From the NCBI GenBank assembly GCA_903922465.1, contig CAIXTV010000182.1, positions 1 to 38,147 on the forward strand: a stretch of 38,147 nucleotides of DNA, in the 5' to 3' direction. The notes below the pieces were generated by a model, which was given only the letters and a program-made list of their open reading frames with translations, had not been told where the DNA came from and did no database searches. Position 1 is the first letter of the stretch. Each line of letters begins with the position of its first letter. Source of the stretch: an uncultured bacterium (GTDB taxonomy: Bacteria; Bacteroidota; Bacteroidia; Bacteroidales; CAIXTV01). Made by a program: the position numbers and the translations under genes. Below, one piece after another: positions 17,440 to 25,100 of the stretch.

Positions 17440-17460
17440 ACGCCGGAATAAATCCGGCGT
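17440..17460 (-). terminator. Intrinsic terminator between convergent genes
   Basis: ACGCCGGA (17440-17447) and TCCGGCGT (17453-17460) form a perfect 8-bp GC-rich stem with a 5-nt ATAAA loop. Read on the minus strand, the stem is followed by TTTTGTTTTGG, a T-rich tract. It therefore best ends the Cys-rich membrane protein transcript, and it may also stop the plus-strand YyaL-like transcript. Confidence 0.85.
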
Positions 17461-17487
17461 AATGTAAAATAGCTTTGATAAGAATAA

Positions 17488-17883
17488 TTATTTCTTGTGA
17501 TGTTCGCACATACCAGGCTTGCAAGCTTTTGAAGGATCGCAATTTTTCACCATCGTGCTATCCCCTTTTGGGCAACAAGTGCTGTCTTTAACACCATCCT
17601 TGCACATCATTTCGCATTTTTCCATTTGGAACTCTTTATACTGTAAGTTGTTATTGTACCATTGATTGTACAATTCATATTTGCGTTGTTTGTAACATTT
17701 TTTGCAAACCTGAACACCACCAATTGTAAAAAGAACAACGGCGACAGTCAAAAGGATAGTACCCATCTTAATCTTAGCGGGTAATTTATTGACAAAGCCG
17801 TCAACAATTGAGATTAGACCAAATAATAGGCTAAGCGTTACGATTAAGCCTATAACATAAGCGATGATTGTAAATGCTGTCAT
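17488..17883 (-). CDS. Two-helix membrane protein with Cys-rich tail
   Basis: A 131-residue protein. Two hydrophobic segments (about 4-27 and 40-58) indicate insertion in the inner membrane. They are followed by CKKC (60-63), a Tyr/Gln-rich helix and a Cys-rich C-terminus with MCKDG, CCPKG and CDPSKACKPGMCEHHKK; there are ten cysteines and two histidines near the end. The spacing suggests metal binding or disulfides, but no named domain is recognised. With both termini on the same side, the tail is probably cytosolic or periplasmic as a unit. A perfect TATATTTG element lies 38 nt upstream, and a strong terminator follows the stop. Confidence 0.75.
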   Translation of the reverse strand: MTAFTIIAYVIGLIVTLSLLFGLISIVDGFVNKLPAKIKMGTILLTVAVVLFTIGGVQVCKKCYKQRKYELYNQWYNNNLQYKEFQMEKCEMMCKDGVKDSTCCPKGDSTMVKNCDPSKACKPGMCEHHKK

Positions 17884-17921
17884 AATTAATTTTTTTAAAT
17901 GAATAATTAGAATTTCGGGTA

Positions 17922-17929
17922 CAAATATA
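17922..17929 (-). promoter_or_regulatory. TAnnTTTG -7 element for the Cys-rich membrane protein
   Basis: The minus strand reads TATATTTG, a perfect match, 38 nt before the ATG at 17883. No -33 element at good spacing is visible. Confidence 0.45.
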
Positions 17930-17989
17930 ATAAAATGAGCGAAAACAGATTATTTTTATTTTTTTTTATTTTGCAAGCAACCTTTTTAC

Positions 17990-17997
17990 TATTTTTG
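17990..17997 (+). promoter_or_regulatory. TAnnTTTG -7 element for the PKD-domain gene
   Basis: TATTTTTG matches the consensus. A TTG at 17971-17973 lies 16 nt upstream, a spacing slightly short of the common range. The ATG at 18035 is 37 nt downstream. Confidence 0.45.
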
Positions 17998-18034
17998 GTG
18001 TCTACTTAAATAAATACAAACCAACTCATTTATT

Positions 18035-20296
18035 ATGAAAAAGATTTTCCTTACTTTGATCTGTGCAATAAGTATTATTTTTACTTCAAACGCGCAGTTT
18101 TTAGGCATTAGCGGAAACGTTTTACAAATTTCCACCAACGCAGCTGTTCCAAATCACACGGTATACATTACTTCTGATAGCACAAGCGGAGTTTTGTATA
18201 CAAGTACTACGCAAACTGATGTCAATGGACATTATAGTTTCCCAATTAATTTCATTTCGCCCCAAATGCTTTTGCATGTGACGACTTATGATTGTCAGAA
18301 CTATCCTCACACAATGAATCTCGTATATTCGAATACTCCACTTGTGGCAGACTTTTTAATTTGTTACAATCCACCCAATCCTTGTAATATTCAATTTACA
18401 TATCAACAAGACTCAATGATTACAAACAGCATTCATTTCACTCCTGTTTTAAACTCAAGTTCTGTAAATTGCTCAGCACTATGGTCATTTGGAGATGGAA
18501 GTTCTTCAACTCATTTCGATCCTATTCATACATACAATGCTGCTGGTTACTATACTGTTTGCCTTACCATTGCTGATTCTGTTTTAGGTTGCACAGCAAC
18601 GATTTGTGATACAGTTACTGTTGGCACATCTTTAAATTGTCAACCCAGTTTCACATTTGCCTCTTCAGGGCTTTTAGCTAATGAAATTCATTTTACATAT
18701 ACTGGAAGTAACTCGGCTAATACACAATATGTCTGGAATTTTGGAGATGGAACAAGTTCTACATTACAAAATCCAGTTCATGCATATAGCACTGGCTATA
18801 ATGTTTATGAAGTTTGTGTAACCATAACTGAAAATAATTGCACTAGCACTTATTGCCATCACATAACTATTGGAACTCCTCCATGTAATATCAGTTTTTC
18901 ATGGCTAATTGACTCATCAAGTGCAACCGGATACACTTATCAATTCCATCCTACAGTTTCAAGCCCATCTAGTGCAGCTACAGTTATATGGACTTTTGCT
19001 AATGGAACTACAGTAACACAGTACAGTCCTACTTATACTTTTCCAACAGTGGGTTCTTATGTAGTTTGTATGTATTATAATGATGCTAATTCAAATTGCT
19101 CAGGTACTGTTTGCGATACTATTGTAATCGACTCGAATAACACTTCTGCTTGTCATGCAAGTTATACTTATGTTATTACAGGAAACGAAGTACATTTTAC
19201 ATATACAGGAAGTGCAAGTGTTAACAATCAATACTTATGGAACTTTGGAGACGGCACTTCTTCTACAGTCCAGAATCCAACCCATTTATTTAGTGCTACT
19301 TCGACAACACATACCGTTTGTTTGACATTATTCAATACAAATTGTCAGGATTCGTATTGTTCAACATTTACAACTGGAACTCCTCCTCCTTCTTATGAGG
19401 TTCATGGGATGGTTACTATTGGCACCAGTCTTCCTGCTGATGTTGGTTATGTTACTTTGTATTCAATAAATCCTGCTGCAACTCCTTTTGTAACTATTCA
19501 AACCACCACCATTCATCACGATAGTCTTGGCAATGCTTTTTATGCTTTCAATACAGTTGTTGATGGTTATTATCTTGCTAAAGCTTCTTTAACTCCCAAT
19601 TCACAATATTACTTAACCACTCTTCCTACTTATCATTTAAGTTCAGTAGATTGGAGCACAGCTGATATGATTAATGTTAACGGAGCAAGTGTTACGGCAC
19701 ATATCAATATGATATTAGGCAGCAATACCAGTGGAAATGGAACTATTACCGGAAATGTTATTCAAGGAGGTTCGAAAGGTCCTGGCGATGCTTTAGCCGA
19801 TGTAGAAATTGTTTTACTAAATGCAGGCGGAATTGCAGTTAAACATACTATTTCTGCAGTGGACGGAACTTTTAGTTTTACTAACTTAGCTTATGGAACT
19901 TATCAGATTTTAGCTGAAATTGCAGGTATAAGTTGTACTCCTTATTCAATTACCCTCAATTCTTCACAAACTTCAGGAAGCAGCGTTACCGTTACTGTGA
20001 ATACTAACAATGCTATAATTAACCAGATTGAAAAATTAGACCAAATAAATATCATTAGCGAAGTATTCCCAAATCCTTCATCAGGGAACTCTTATATTGA
20101 TATTAATGGAAAAGACAAAGTGAAGGTTAACATCTATAATGCAAGTGGCGTTATGGTTTCTTCAACTGAATATGCAATTAATGGCACAAAAAGAATTTCC
20201 TTAAACACTCAGCAACTTCCAATTGGAGTTTACACGGTTAGTGTTGAGAACACTCTTAAAAATAATGTTTTTCGTAAACTTATCATTTCAAAATAA
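18035..20296 (+). CDS. PKD-repeat T9SS surface protein
   Basis: A 753-residue secreted protein. Signal peptide 1-20 (ending SNAQ) leads into a carboxypeptidase-regulatory-like domain (about 23-110). Four PKD-like domains follow at about 117-197, 202-280, 284-366 and 373-448. Domains 1, 2 and 4 carry FGDGSSS or FGDGTSS; domain 3 has a degenerate FANGTT. Each has a Cys pair at matching places (C-T-C near the end), probably disulfides. Two further beta-sandwich segments include a second carboxypeptidase-regulatory-like domain (about 570-650, with DGTFSFTNL). A T9SS type A sorting domain closes the protein (VFPNPSSGNSYIDI ... LPIGVYTVSV). Likely an adhesin or structural surface protein; no enzyme domain is seen. 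It ends just before an intrinsic terminator. Confidence 0.9.
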   Translation: MKKIFLTLICAISIIFTSNAQFLGISGNVLQISTNAAVPNHTVYITSDSTSGVLYTSTTQTDVNGHYSFPINFISPQMLLHVTTYDCQNYPHTMNLVYSNTPLVADFLICYNPPNPCNIQFTYQQDSMITNSIHFTPVLNSSSVNCSALWSFGDGSSSTHFDPIHTYNAAGYYTVCLTIADSVLGCTATICDTVTVGTSLNCQPSFTFASSGLLANEIHFTYTGSNSANTQYVWNFGDGTSSTLQNPVHAYSTGYNVYEVCVTITENNCTSTYCHHITIGTPPCNISFSWLIDSSSATGYTYQFHPTVSSPSSAATVIWTFANGTTVTQYSPTYTFPTVGSYVVCMYYNDANSNCSGTVCDTIVIDSNNTSACHASYTYVITGNEVHFTYTGSASVNNQYLWNFGDGTSSTVQNPTHLFSATSTTHTVCLTLFNTNCQDSYCSTFTTGTPPPSYEVHGMVTIGTSLPADVGYVTLYSINPAATPFVTIQTTTIHHDSLGNAFYAFNTVVDGYYLAKASLTPNSQYYLTTLPTYHLSSVDWSTADMINVNGASVTAHINMILGSNTSGNGTITGNVIQGGSKGPGDALADVEIVLLNAGGIAVKHTISAVDGTFSFTNLAYGTYQILAEIAGISCTPYSITLNSSQTSGSSVTVTVNTNNAIINQIEKLDQINIISEVFPNPSSGNSYIDINGKDKVKVNIYNASGVMVSSTEYAINGTKRISLNTQQLPIGVYTVSVENTLKNNVFRKLIISK

Positions 20297-20315
20297 GTTA
20301 AGTGAATAAGTGTTG

Positions 20316-20343
20316 AGCCGACTCGAAAGGGTCGGCTTTTTTG
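20316..20343 (+). terminator. Intrinsic terminator after the PKD gene
   Basis: AGCCGAC (20316-20322) pairs with GTCGGCT (20331-20337) across an 8-nt loop, and the arm runs straight into TTTTTTGTTT. It is a classic Rho-independent form, 20 nt after the PKD-gene stop and partly overlapping the promoter of the next gene. Confidence 0.9.
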
Positions 20344-20345
20344 TT

Positions 20346-20353
20346 TAGTTTTG
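20346..20353 (+). promoter_or_regulatory. TAnnTTTG -7 element for the EamA transporter
   Basis: TAGTTTTG, a perfect match, lies directly after the T-tract of the terminator and only 10 nt before the ATG at 20364. The upstream terminator stem occupies the -33 region, and no TTG is seen there. Confidence 0.45.
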
Positions 20354-20363
20354 CCACCTGATT

Positions 20364-21275
20364 ATGATAACAACCCATTTAGGCGAATTCGCCGCTTTAC
20401 TCACTGCAGTATTCTGGACATTCACCGCTTTGGCATTTACGGATGCCGGGAACAGAATAGGTTCCTTAGCTGTTAATTTCTGGCGCCTAATTGTTGGAAT
20501 GCTTTTACTTACCGCTTTCGTGTGGATATATTATGGAGTCCCTATCCCTAAAGACATCCCTTCCGATGCATTTATGTGGCTTGCCCTTTCGGGTTTTGTG
20601 GGGATATTCCTTGGCGATTTATTTCTTTTTAAAGCATTTGTTATAACAGGTCCGAGGGTTGCACTGCTTATAATGTCATTATCTCCTCCCTTAGCTGCTT
20701 TTATCAGTTGGATAGCCATGGGTGAATTGCTCACTTATTGGGATTTATTCGGAATGATTTTGACCATAACTGGAATCATGATAGTGATACTTAAAGGGCA
20801 TAAGGCCGAAGGACAAAACATGCGATTTGCCTTACGTCATTCATCAAAAGGCATTTTCTATGCAGTGCTAGGAGCAATCGGCCAGGCATCGGGTTTGGTG
20901 ATGAGTAAGTTGGGCGTTTTACAAGCACATAATGCCTTTTCGGCAACACAGATTAGAGTTGCAGCTGGAATTGTAGGCTTTGTTATTTTAATTACTGTGC
21001 TTAGACGTTGGACACCTGTAATGCAATCGCTAAAAAACAAAAGAGCCTTAGTATCCTTGACAGTGGGTTCTTTTTTTGGCCCCTTCCTGGGAATTTCCTT
21101 TTCTCTAATTGCCGTAAGCTATACAAATCCAGGAATAGTGCAAACCATAGTTTCCATCAATCCCATTTTGATTATTCCGTTTTCGGTTTGGTTCTTTAAA
21201 GAAAAAATTACTTGGCGCGAACTTATTGGGGCAATTATAGCAGTTGGGGGTGTAATGGTGTTTTTTATCTCCTAA
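20364..21275 (+). CDS. EamA/DMT family transporter
   Basis: A 303-residue inner-membrane transporter with about ten hydrophobic helices arranged as two EamA repeats (about 6-142 and 157-302). The second repeat begins SSKGIFYAVLGAIGQASGLV. Typical repeat-end motifs are GELLTYWDLFGMILTITGIM in the first half and KEKITWRELIGAIIAVGGV in the second. Each pairs a charged or aromatic loop with a closing glycine-rich helix. Family members export or import metabolites such as amino acids, nucleotide sugars or purines; the substrate cannot be told from this sequence. It is convergent with the TonB-C protein gene, only 20 nt apart. Confidence 0.9.
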   Translation: MITTHLGEFAALLTAVFWTFTALAFTDAGNRIGSLAVNFWRLIVGMLLLTAFVWIYYGVPIPKDIPSDAFMWLALSGFVGIFLGDLFLFKAFVITGPRVALLIMSLSPPLAAFISWIAMGELLTYWDLFGMILTITGIMIVILKGHKAEGQNMRFALRHSSKGIFYAVLGAIGQASGLVMSKLGVLQAHNAFSATQIRVAAGIVGFVILITVLRRWTPVMQSLKNKRALVSLTVGSFFGPFLGISFSLIAVSYTNPGIVQTIVSINPILIIPFSVWFFKEKITWRELIGAIIAVGGVMVFFIS

Positions 21276-21295
21276 AAACCCCTTCCTTTGATTTT

Positions 21296-22039
21296 TTAAA
21301 GAGTGAATTTCACAGGCATGTTAAACTGAACCATAACAGGCTTCCCTTTTTGTTTACCTGGTTTCCAATTAGGCATAAGTTTCACTACCCTAAGCACTTC
21401 TTCATCGCAACCACCCCCTATTCCTTTTAATATCTTTATATTAGAAAGCGAACCATCCTCATTAATTACAAAGGTAACATATACCGAACCCTGAATTTTT
21501 TTATTTAGGGCTTCTAAGGGATATTTAATATTTTCTTTTAGAAATTCTATTCTGGCTTTATCGCCTCCAATATATTGAGGCATATCTTCAACAATAGTAA
21601 ATTTCAGCGATTTATTTGTATCAATTGTAGTATCTTTAACTATCTCTTTAGGAACATCTAAGGCGAATTTAACAGGCAGAGTGTACTCCACTCTAACTGC
21701 CTTACCTGCTATTTTCCCAGGATTCCAGGGAGGCATAAGTTTAATCACCCGAACTACTGCATCGTCGCAACCACTTCCGATGCCACTTATAGTTTTTATA
21801 TCTGAAAGTGAGCCATCAGTATTCACTACAAATGTAGAGTATACGGTTCCTTGCACTTTACTTCTTCGCGCTTTAACAGGATAAATCAAGTTTTCGTTTA
21901 TAAACCTTGTCCTTTCTTTAATGCCTCCCTTGAAAGAGGGCATTTCATCGGAAATGGAATAAATGGTATCTTTCTGTGCAAATAACTGAACAGTAAGCAT
22001 AAATAAAACCATCAATATCAAGCTATTTTTTGTTTTCAT
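21296..22039 (-). CDS. Secreted protein with two TonB C-terminal domains
   Basis: A 247-residue protein with a signal peptide (1-21, ending LFAQ) and two tandem TonB C-terminal-like domains, about 30-127 and 150-246. Each carries the same sequence pattern: YPVKARRSKVQGTVYSTF or YPLEALNKKIQGSVYVTF, then a DGSLSDIK or DGSLSNIK turn, a GIG-GCD segment and a WNPGK or WKPGK turn. There is no N-terminal transmembrane anchor of a normal TonB, only a cleavable signal. It is therefore probably a periplasmic or surface protein built from TonB_C modules rather than a proton-driven energy transducer. A TAATTTTG element lies 11 nt upstream. Confidence 0.9.
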   Translation of the reverse strand: MKTKNSLILMVLFMLTVQLFAQKDTIYSISDEMPSFKGGIKERTRFINENLIYPVKARRSKVQGTVYSTFVVNTDGSLSDIKTISGIGSGCDDAVVRVIKLMPPWNPGKIAGKAVRVEYTLPVKFALDVPKEIVKDTTIDTNKSLKFTIVEDMPQYIGGDKARIEFLKENIKYPLEALNKKIQGSVYVTFVINEDGSLSNIKILKGIGGGCDEEVLRVVKLMPNWKPGKQKGKPVMVQFNMPVKFTL

Positions 22040-22050
22040 GAAGTTTTCTT

Positions 22051-22058
22051 CAAAATTA
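22051..22058 (-). promoter_or_regulatory. TAnnTTTG -7 element for the double-TonB_C gene
   Basis: The minus strand reads TAATTTTG, a consensus match 11 nt before the ATG at 22039. No -33 element is visible. Confidence 0.4.
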
Positions 22059-22158
22059 CTAATATTATAATAGATGTAATGAATTCGGAAAATATTTCTT
22101 TTAAAACCAAATTTGACCTAACTCGATAAATTTCTTCCAGAATTAGAAATATTTCTAG

Positions 22159-22578
22159 GAGTAATATAAATTATAATTAGGGTAATATAAATAGCAATTA
22201 GGGAAATGATGATTGATTTTTCAGAAAAACAGATCATTTTTTACCAAATGCAAGTGCTTTTCACAAAAAGTCAATTATTTTTCAGGAAAAATCAATAGGA
22301 ATAAGGATAAAATGAATTACCCTAATGGAATTATAAATAATAATTATGGTATTATAAATAGTCTATGGAAATTCCCACTTGTTTTTCTGGAAATCCAAAG
22401 AGAATTACTTAAAAATATAATTTGATTTCTCGAAAAGCTAAATAGATTTCTAGTAATAACAAGAAGACTTCCGATAAACATTTTAGATTTTCCAAAAAAA
22501 AAGATAGAATTTCTGAATAAAAAGCCAGAATTTCCGGGAAAATAAGTAGATTTTCGAGAAAATAAATTCAGATATTTT
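22159..22578. repeat. Degenerate tandem array, about 21-bp unit, about 20 copies (array 3)
   Basis: Cut every 21 bp from 22159, the sequence lines up into about 20 related units. Examples are those starting 22180 (GGGTAATATAAATAGC), 22285 (GGAAAAATCAATAGG), 22432 (GAAAAGCTAAATAGATTTC) and 22537 (GGAAAATAAGTAGATTTTC). One 20-nt unit and one 22-nt unit (22474, 22494) compensate each other. Junctions of the better units read TTTCnnGAAA, a dyad. Units are much more diverged than in arrays 1, 2 and 4. The array dominates the 847-nt gap between the divergent TonB_C and arylsulfotransferase genes. The remaining parts hold the promoter at 22830 and a short open frame at 22686. Confidence 0.75.
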
Positions 22579-22685
22579 CAAATTAAATGTCGGACATCAA
22601 AATTGTCACCGATAATGTAAATTAGGGTGATGGGGATTATGTTTATTCTAAATATGACAAATTGAATTCGCACAAATAATATTAA

Positions 22686-22805
22686 AATTGTCTTTTAGGA
22701 AGAGGCTTTACATATCATTTTATTTACGACAATAATGATGAATCGAATCTACTCAAAGGATTCAGAAAAAGTGTTCGTGCTCAAAATTTAGGCTTTCATA
22801 TATAA
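22686..22805 (+). other. Short open frame, possible gene remnant
   Basis: A frame of 39 codons directly after a TAA reads with a protein-like composition (GRGFTYHFIYDNNDES and KGFRKSVRAQNLGFHI) to a TAA at 22803-22805. It has no start codon of its own and is probably noncoding or a decayed tail. It lies between array 3 and the arylsulfotransferase promoter. I do not recognise it. Confidence 0.2.
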
Positions 22806-22829
22806 AATCTGATTTTCTATATATATTAA

Positions 22830-22861
22830 TTGCATTAAATTTACATTAAGTTTTATATTTG
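22830..22861 (+). promoter_or_regulatory. Bacteroidota promoter for the arylsulfotransferase-CotH-VTC operon
   Basis: TTG at 22830-22832 and TATATTTG at 22854-22861, a perfect TAnnTTTG, are spaced by 21 nt. The first gene starts 25 nt downstream at 22887. This is the only clear promoter before a run of ten tightly packed genes, so it probably drives most of them. Confidence 0.75.
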
Positions 22862-22886
22862 CCTCAAATTTTAAAATCGAATCAAT

Positions 22887-25088
22887 ATGAAAAAAAGCAG
22901 TTTAATGAAATTTCAATTCATAGTTTTAATGACTTTATTTTGCTCATTCCATTCTACAGCTCAGCAATGGGGTTTATATACTCTGTATGCTACAAAAAAC
23001 GGGACTCAAGCATTTTTAATCGACACAGCCGACACACCTGTTGTTTATAAGACATGGACTTTTCTCTCGACAAAAAAATCGGGTTATTCTGCATATTTAG
23101 TTCCAGGCGACACTTTAGTAAGGTCGTTTTCCAACTCGGGAAATGTATTGTCGGGGGGTGGGATAACAGGTGGAGTTCAAAAAGTTACTTGGAACGGAAC
23201 CGTTGTTTGGGATTTTGTGTATTCTTCTTCAACCTATTGCATTCATCACGACATTTGCCCCATGCCCAACGGAAATGTTCTGATGATTTCATACGATGTG
23301 CGAACAGGAACCGAAGCAACTTTAGCCGGTTCATCTTCAAGTTCAACATTTTACTCTGAAAAACTTATCGAAGTGCATCCCACCGGACCAACAACAGGAA
23401 CTATTGTATGGGAATGGAAACTTTGGGATCATATGTGTCAGAATTACGATGCCACAAAAAATAATTATGTAACTTCTATTGTCAATAACCCACAATTATT
23501 AAACATCAACTATAATGGTAGCGGTTCACTACCAGACAGGTATCATATGAACGGAGTTGATTACAACCCAACTCTTGACCAGATAGTAGTGAGCATGCAT
23601 TTCATGAATTCTGTTTTTATAATTGACCATAGCACTACTACAGCTCAAGCTGCAGGGCACACCGGAGGTAATTCAGGTAAAGGTGGTGATTTTTTATATC
23701 GCTGGGGAAATCCTGCTTCTTATGGAGTAACAGGAACCACAGCTAACTTTGTCACAGTTCATGACGCACATTGGGTTCCAAGCGACAACCCTAACTATCC
23801 GAACTATTTAGCAGGATATAACAATCAGGGCGGAACAGGTGGGAAAACCGCAATTGATATTTGGAATCCGCCTTATAATGGGTACAACTACACACTCACT
23901 GTGGGACAAGCATACACTCCTGCAGCATATGCCTATAGATTTAACTCCCTCTTCACTGCAACTAACGAAGGTAACTCACAACAACTCCCTAACGGAAACA
24001 TGTTGGTAAACAATGCATTTGGCGCTATTTATGAAGTAAATGCCACGGGGACACAACTCTGGACTAAAGCATCAGCCAACTCATCTCATGCCTATCGATA
24101 TTCGAAATGTTATGTTAGAGGGCCTTTATCCAGTGCAACAGCTACTGCAACTCAAATTCTTTCAGGCACAAGTGACACTTTAAAAGCAACTGCCATTTCC
24201 CAAACAGAAACTAGCCCTACTTACACATATGCATGGTCATCATTGCCAGCCGGATTCACTTCAAATTTGCAAAACCCCGTAATTAGCCCAACAACTTCAG
24301 CTACCTACACAGTAACCATAACCAACACAGCATTATCTTGCTCAAGTTCAGCCAATGTAGTGGTAAACGTTAATGGCAGCAGCATTCTCTCGACAAGTTC
24401 AACCGCAAACCCACAAACTATTTGTGATGGCGATCAGGTACAACTGAATTCTAATCCATCAGGTGGAAATAATTATACCTATCAATGGTCATCTTTACCA
24501 AGTGGATTCGCATCTCCAGACCAAAATCCAACTATCAATCCTAGTTCAACAACAACCTATTATGTAACCGTATACAGCGGCACCGATTCAGCAAGTTCTT
24601 CAGTCAGCGTAACCGTAAATCCTATTCCTTCTCTACCCATCATTAGTCAAAACGGGAACATACTTTCGTCAAGCTCAACTACCGGGAATCAATGGTATTA
24701 CAACAGCACTATTATTTCGGGTGCCATCAGCCAAAATCACACAGCTCTTAACGCAGGAAACTACCAGGTGAAAGTTACTAATGCATACAGTTGCACTTCA
24801 ATGTCGTCAATATACACTTTTAATCCTGACAACATTAATGATGTCGACAAACAAAGCAACATTTTAATTTACCCGAATCCTGTTAATGACATGTTGCATA
24901 TAGAAGGCATCACTGACAACAATAAACCCATTGAAGTATGCCTGTATAATTCTATAGGAAAATGTATTTACAAAGCAAGTAATACTAATTCAATAAACAT
25001 GTCAAATTTTGAAGCTGGGCTTTATTTTATATCAATAAGCTTTAACAACGAAACTAATTATAACAAAAAAGTCTTTTTATTTAAGTAA
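22887..25088 (+). CDS. Secreted arylsulfotransferase-like protein with T9SS domain (paralog 1)
   Basis: A 733-residue secreted protein. Signal peptide about 1-25 (STAQ) precedes an ASST-type beta-propeller (about 27-415). It shows YCIHHDICPMPNGNVL (His120, His121), YHMNGVDYNPTLDQI (His220), FLYRWGNP and VHDAHWVP (His292, His295), which carry the His residues expected of the arylsulfotransferase family. These enzymes move sulfate between phenolic compounds through a sulfo-His, without PAPS. Two Ig/PKD-like domains follow (about 417-600, each with YAWSSLPAGF or YQWSSLPSGF), then a T9SS type A domain (IYPNPVNDM ... NFEAGLYFISI). The true acceptor is unknown. A second paralog begins 12 nt downstream. 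A later ATG (residue 7) would also keep a signal peptide. Confidence 0.87.
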   Translation: MKKSSLMKFQFIVLMTLFCSFHSTAQQWGLYTLYATKNGTQAFLIDTADTPVVYKTWTFLSTKKSGYSAYLVPGDTLVRSFSNSGNVLSGGGITGGVQKVTWNGTVVWDFVYSSSTYCIHHDICPMPNGNVLMISYDVRTGTEATLAGSSSSSTFYSEKLIEVHPTGPTTGTIVWEWKLWDHMCQNYDATKNNYVTSIVNNPQLLNINYNGSGSLPDRYHMNGVDYNPTLDQIVVSMHFMNSVFIIDHSTTTAQAAGHTGGNSGKGGDFLYRWGNPASYGVTGTTANFVTVHDAHWVPSDNPNYPNYLAGYNNQGGTGGKTAIDIWNPPYNGYNYTLTVGQAYTPAAYAYRFNSLFTATNEGNSQQLPNGNMLVNNAFGAIYEVNATGTQLWTKASANSSHAYRYSKCYVRGPLSSATATATQILSGTSDTLKATAISQTETSPTYTYAWSSLPAGFTSNLQNPVISPTTSATYTVTITNTALSCSSSANVVVNVNGSSILSTSSTANPQTICDGDQVQLNSNPSGGNNYTYQWSSLPSGFASPDQNPTINPSSTTTYYVTVYSGTDSASSSVSVTVNPIPSLPIISQNGNILSSSSTTGNQWYYNSTIISGAISQNHTALNAGNYQVKVTNAYSCTSMSSIYTFNPDNINDVDKQSNILIYPNPVNDMLHIEGITDNNKPIEVCLYNSIGKCIYKASNTNSINMSNFEAGLYFISISFNNETNYNKKVFLFK

Positions 25089-25100
25089 ACCAAAACCACT

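Noticed and set aside
22213-22425. A 70-residue frame inside array 3
   Set aside because: Low-complexity, Lys/Asn/Phe-rich translation from a degenerate repeat; no family-like motif.
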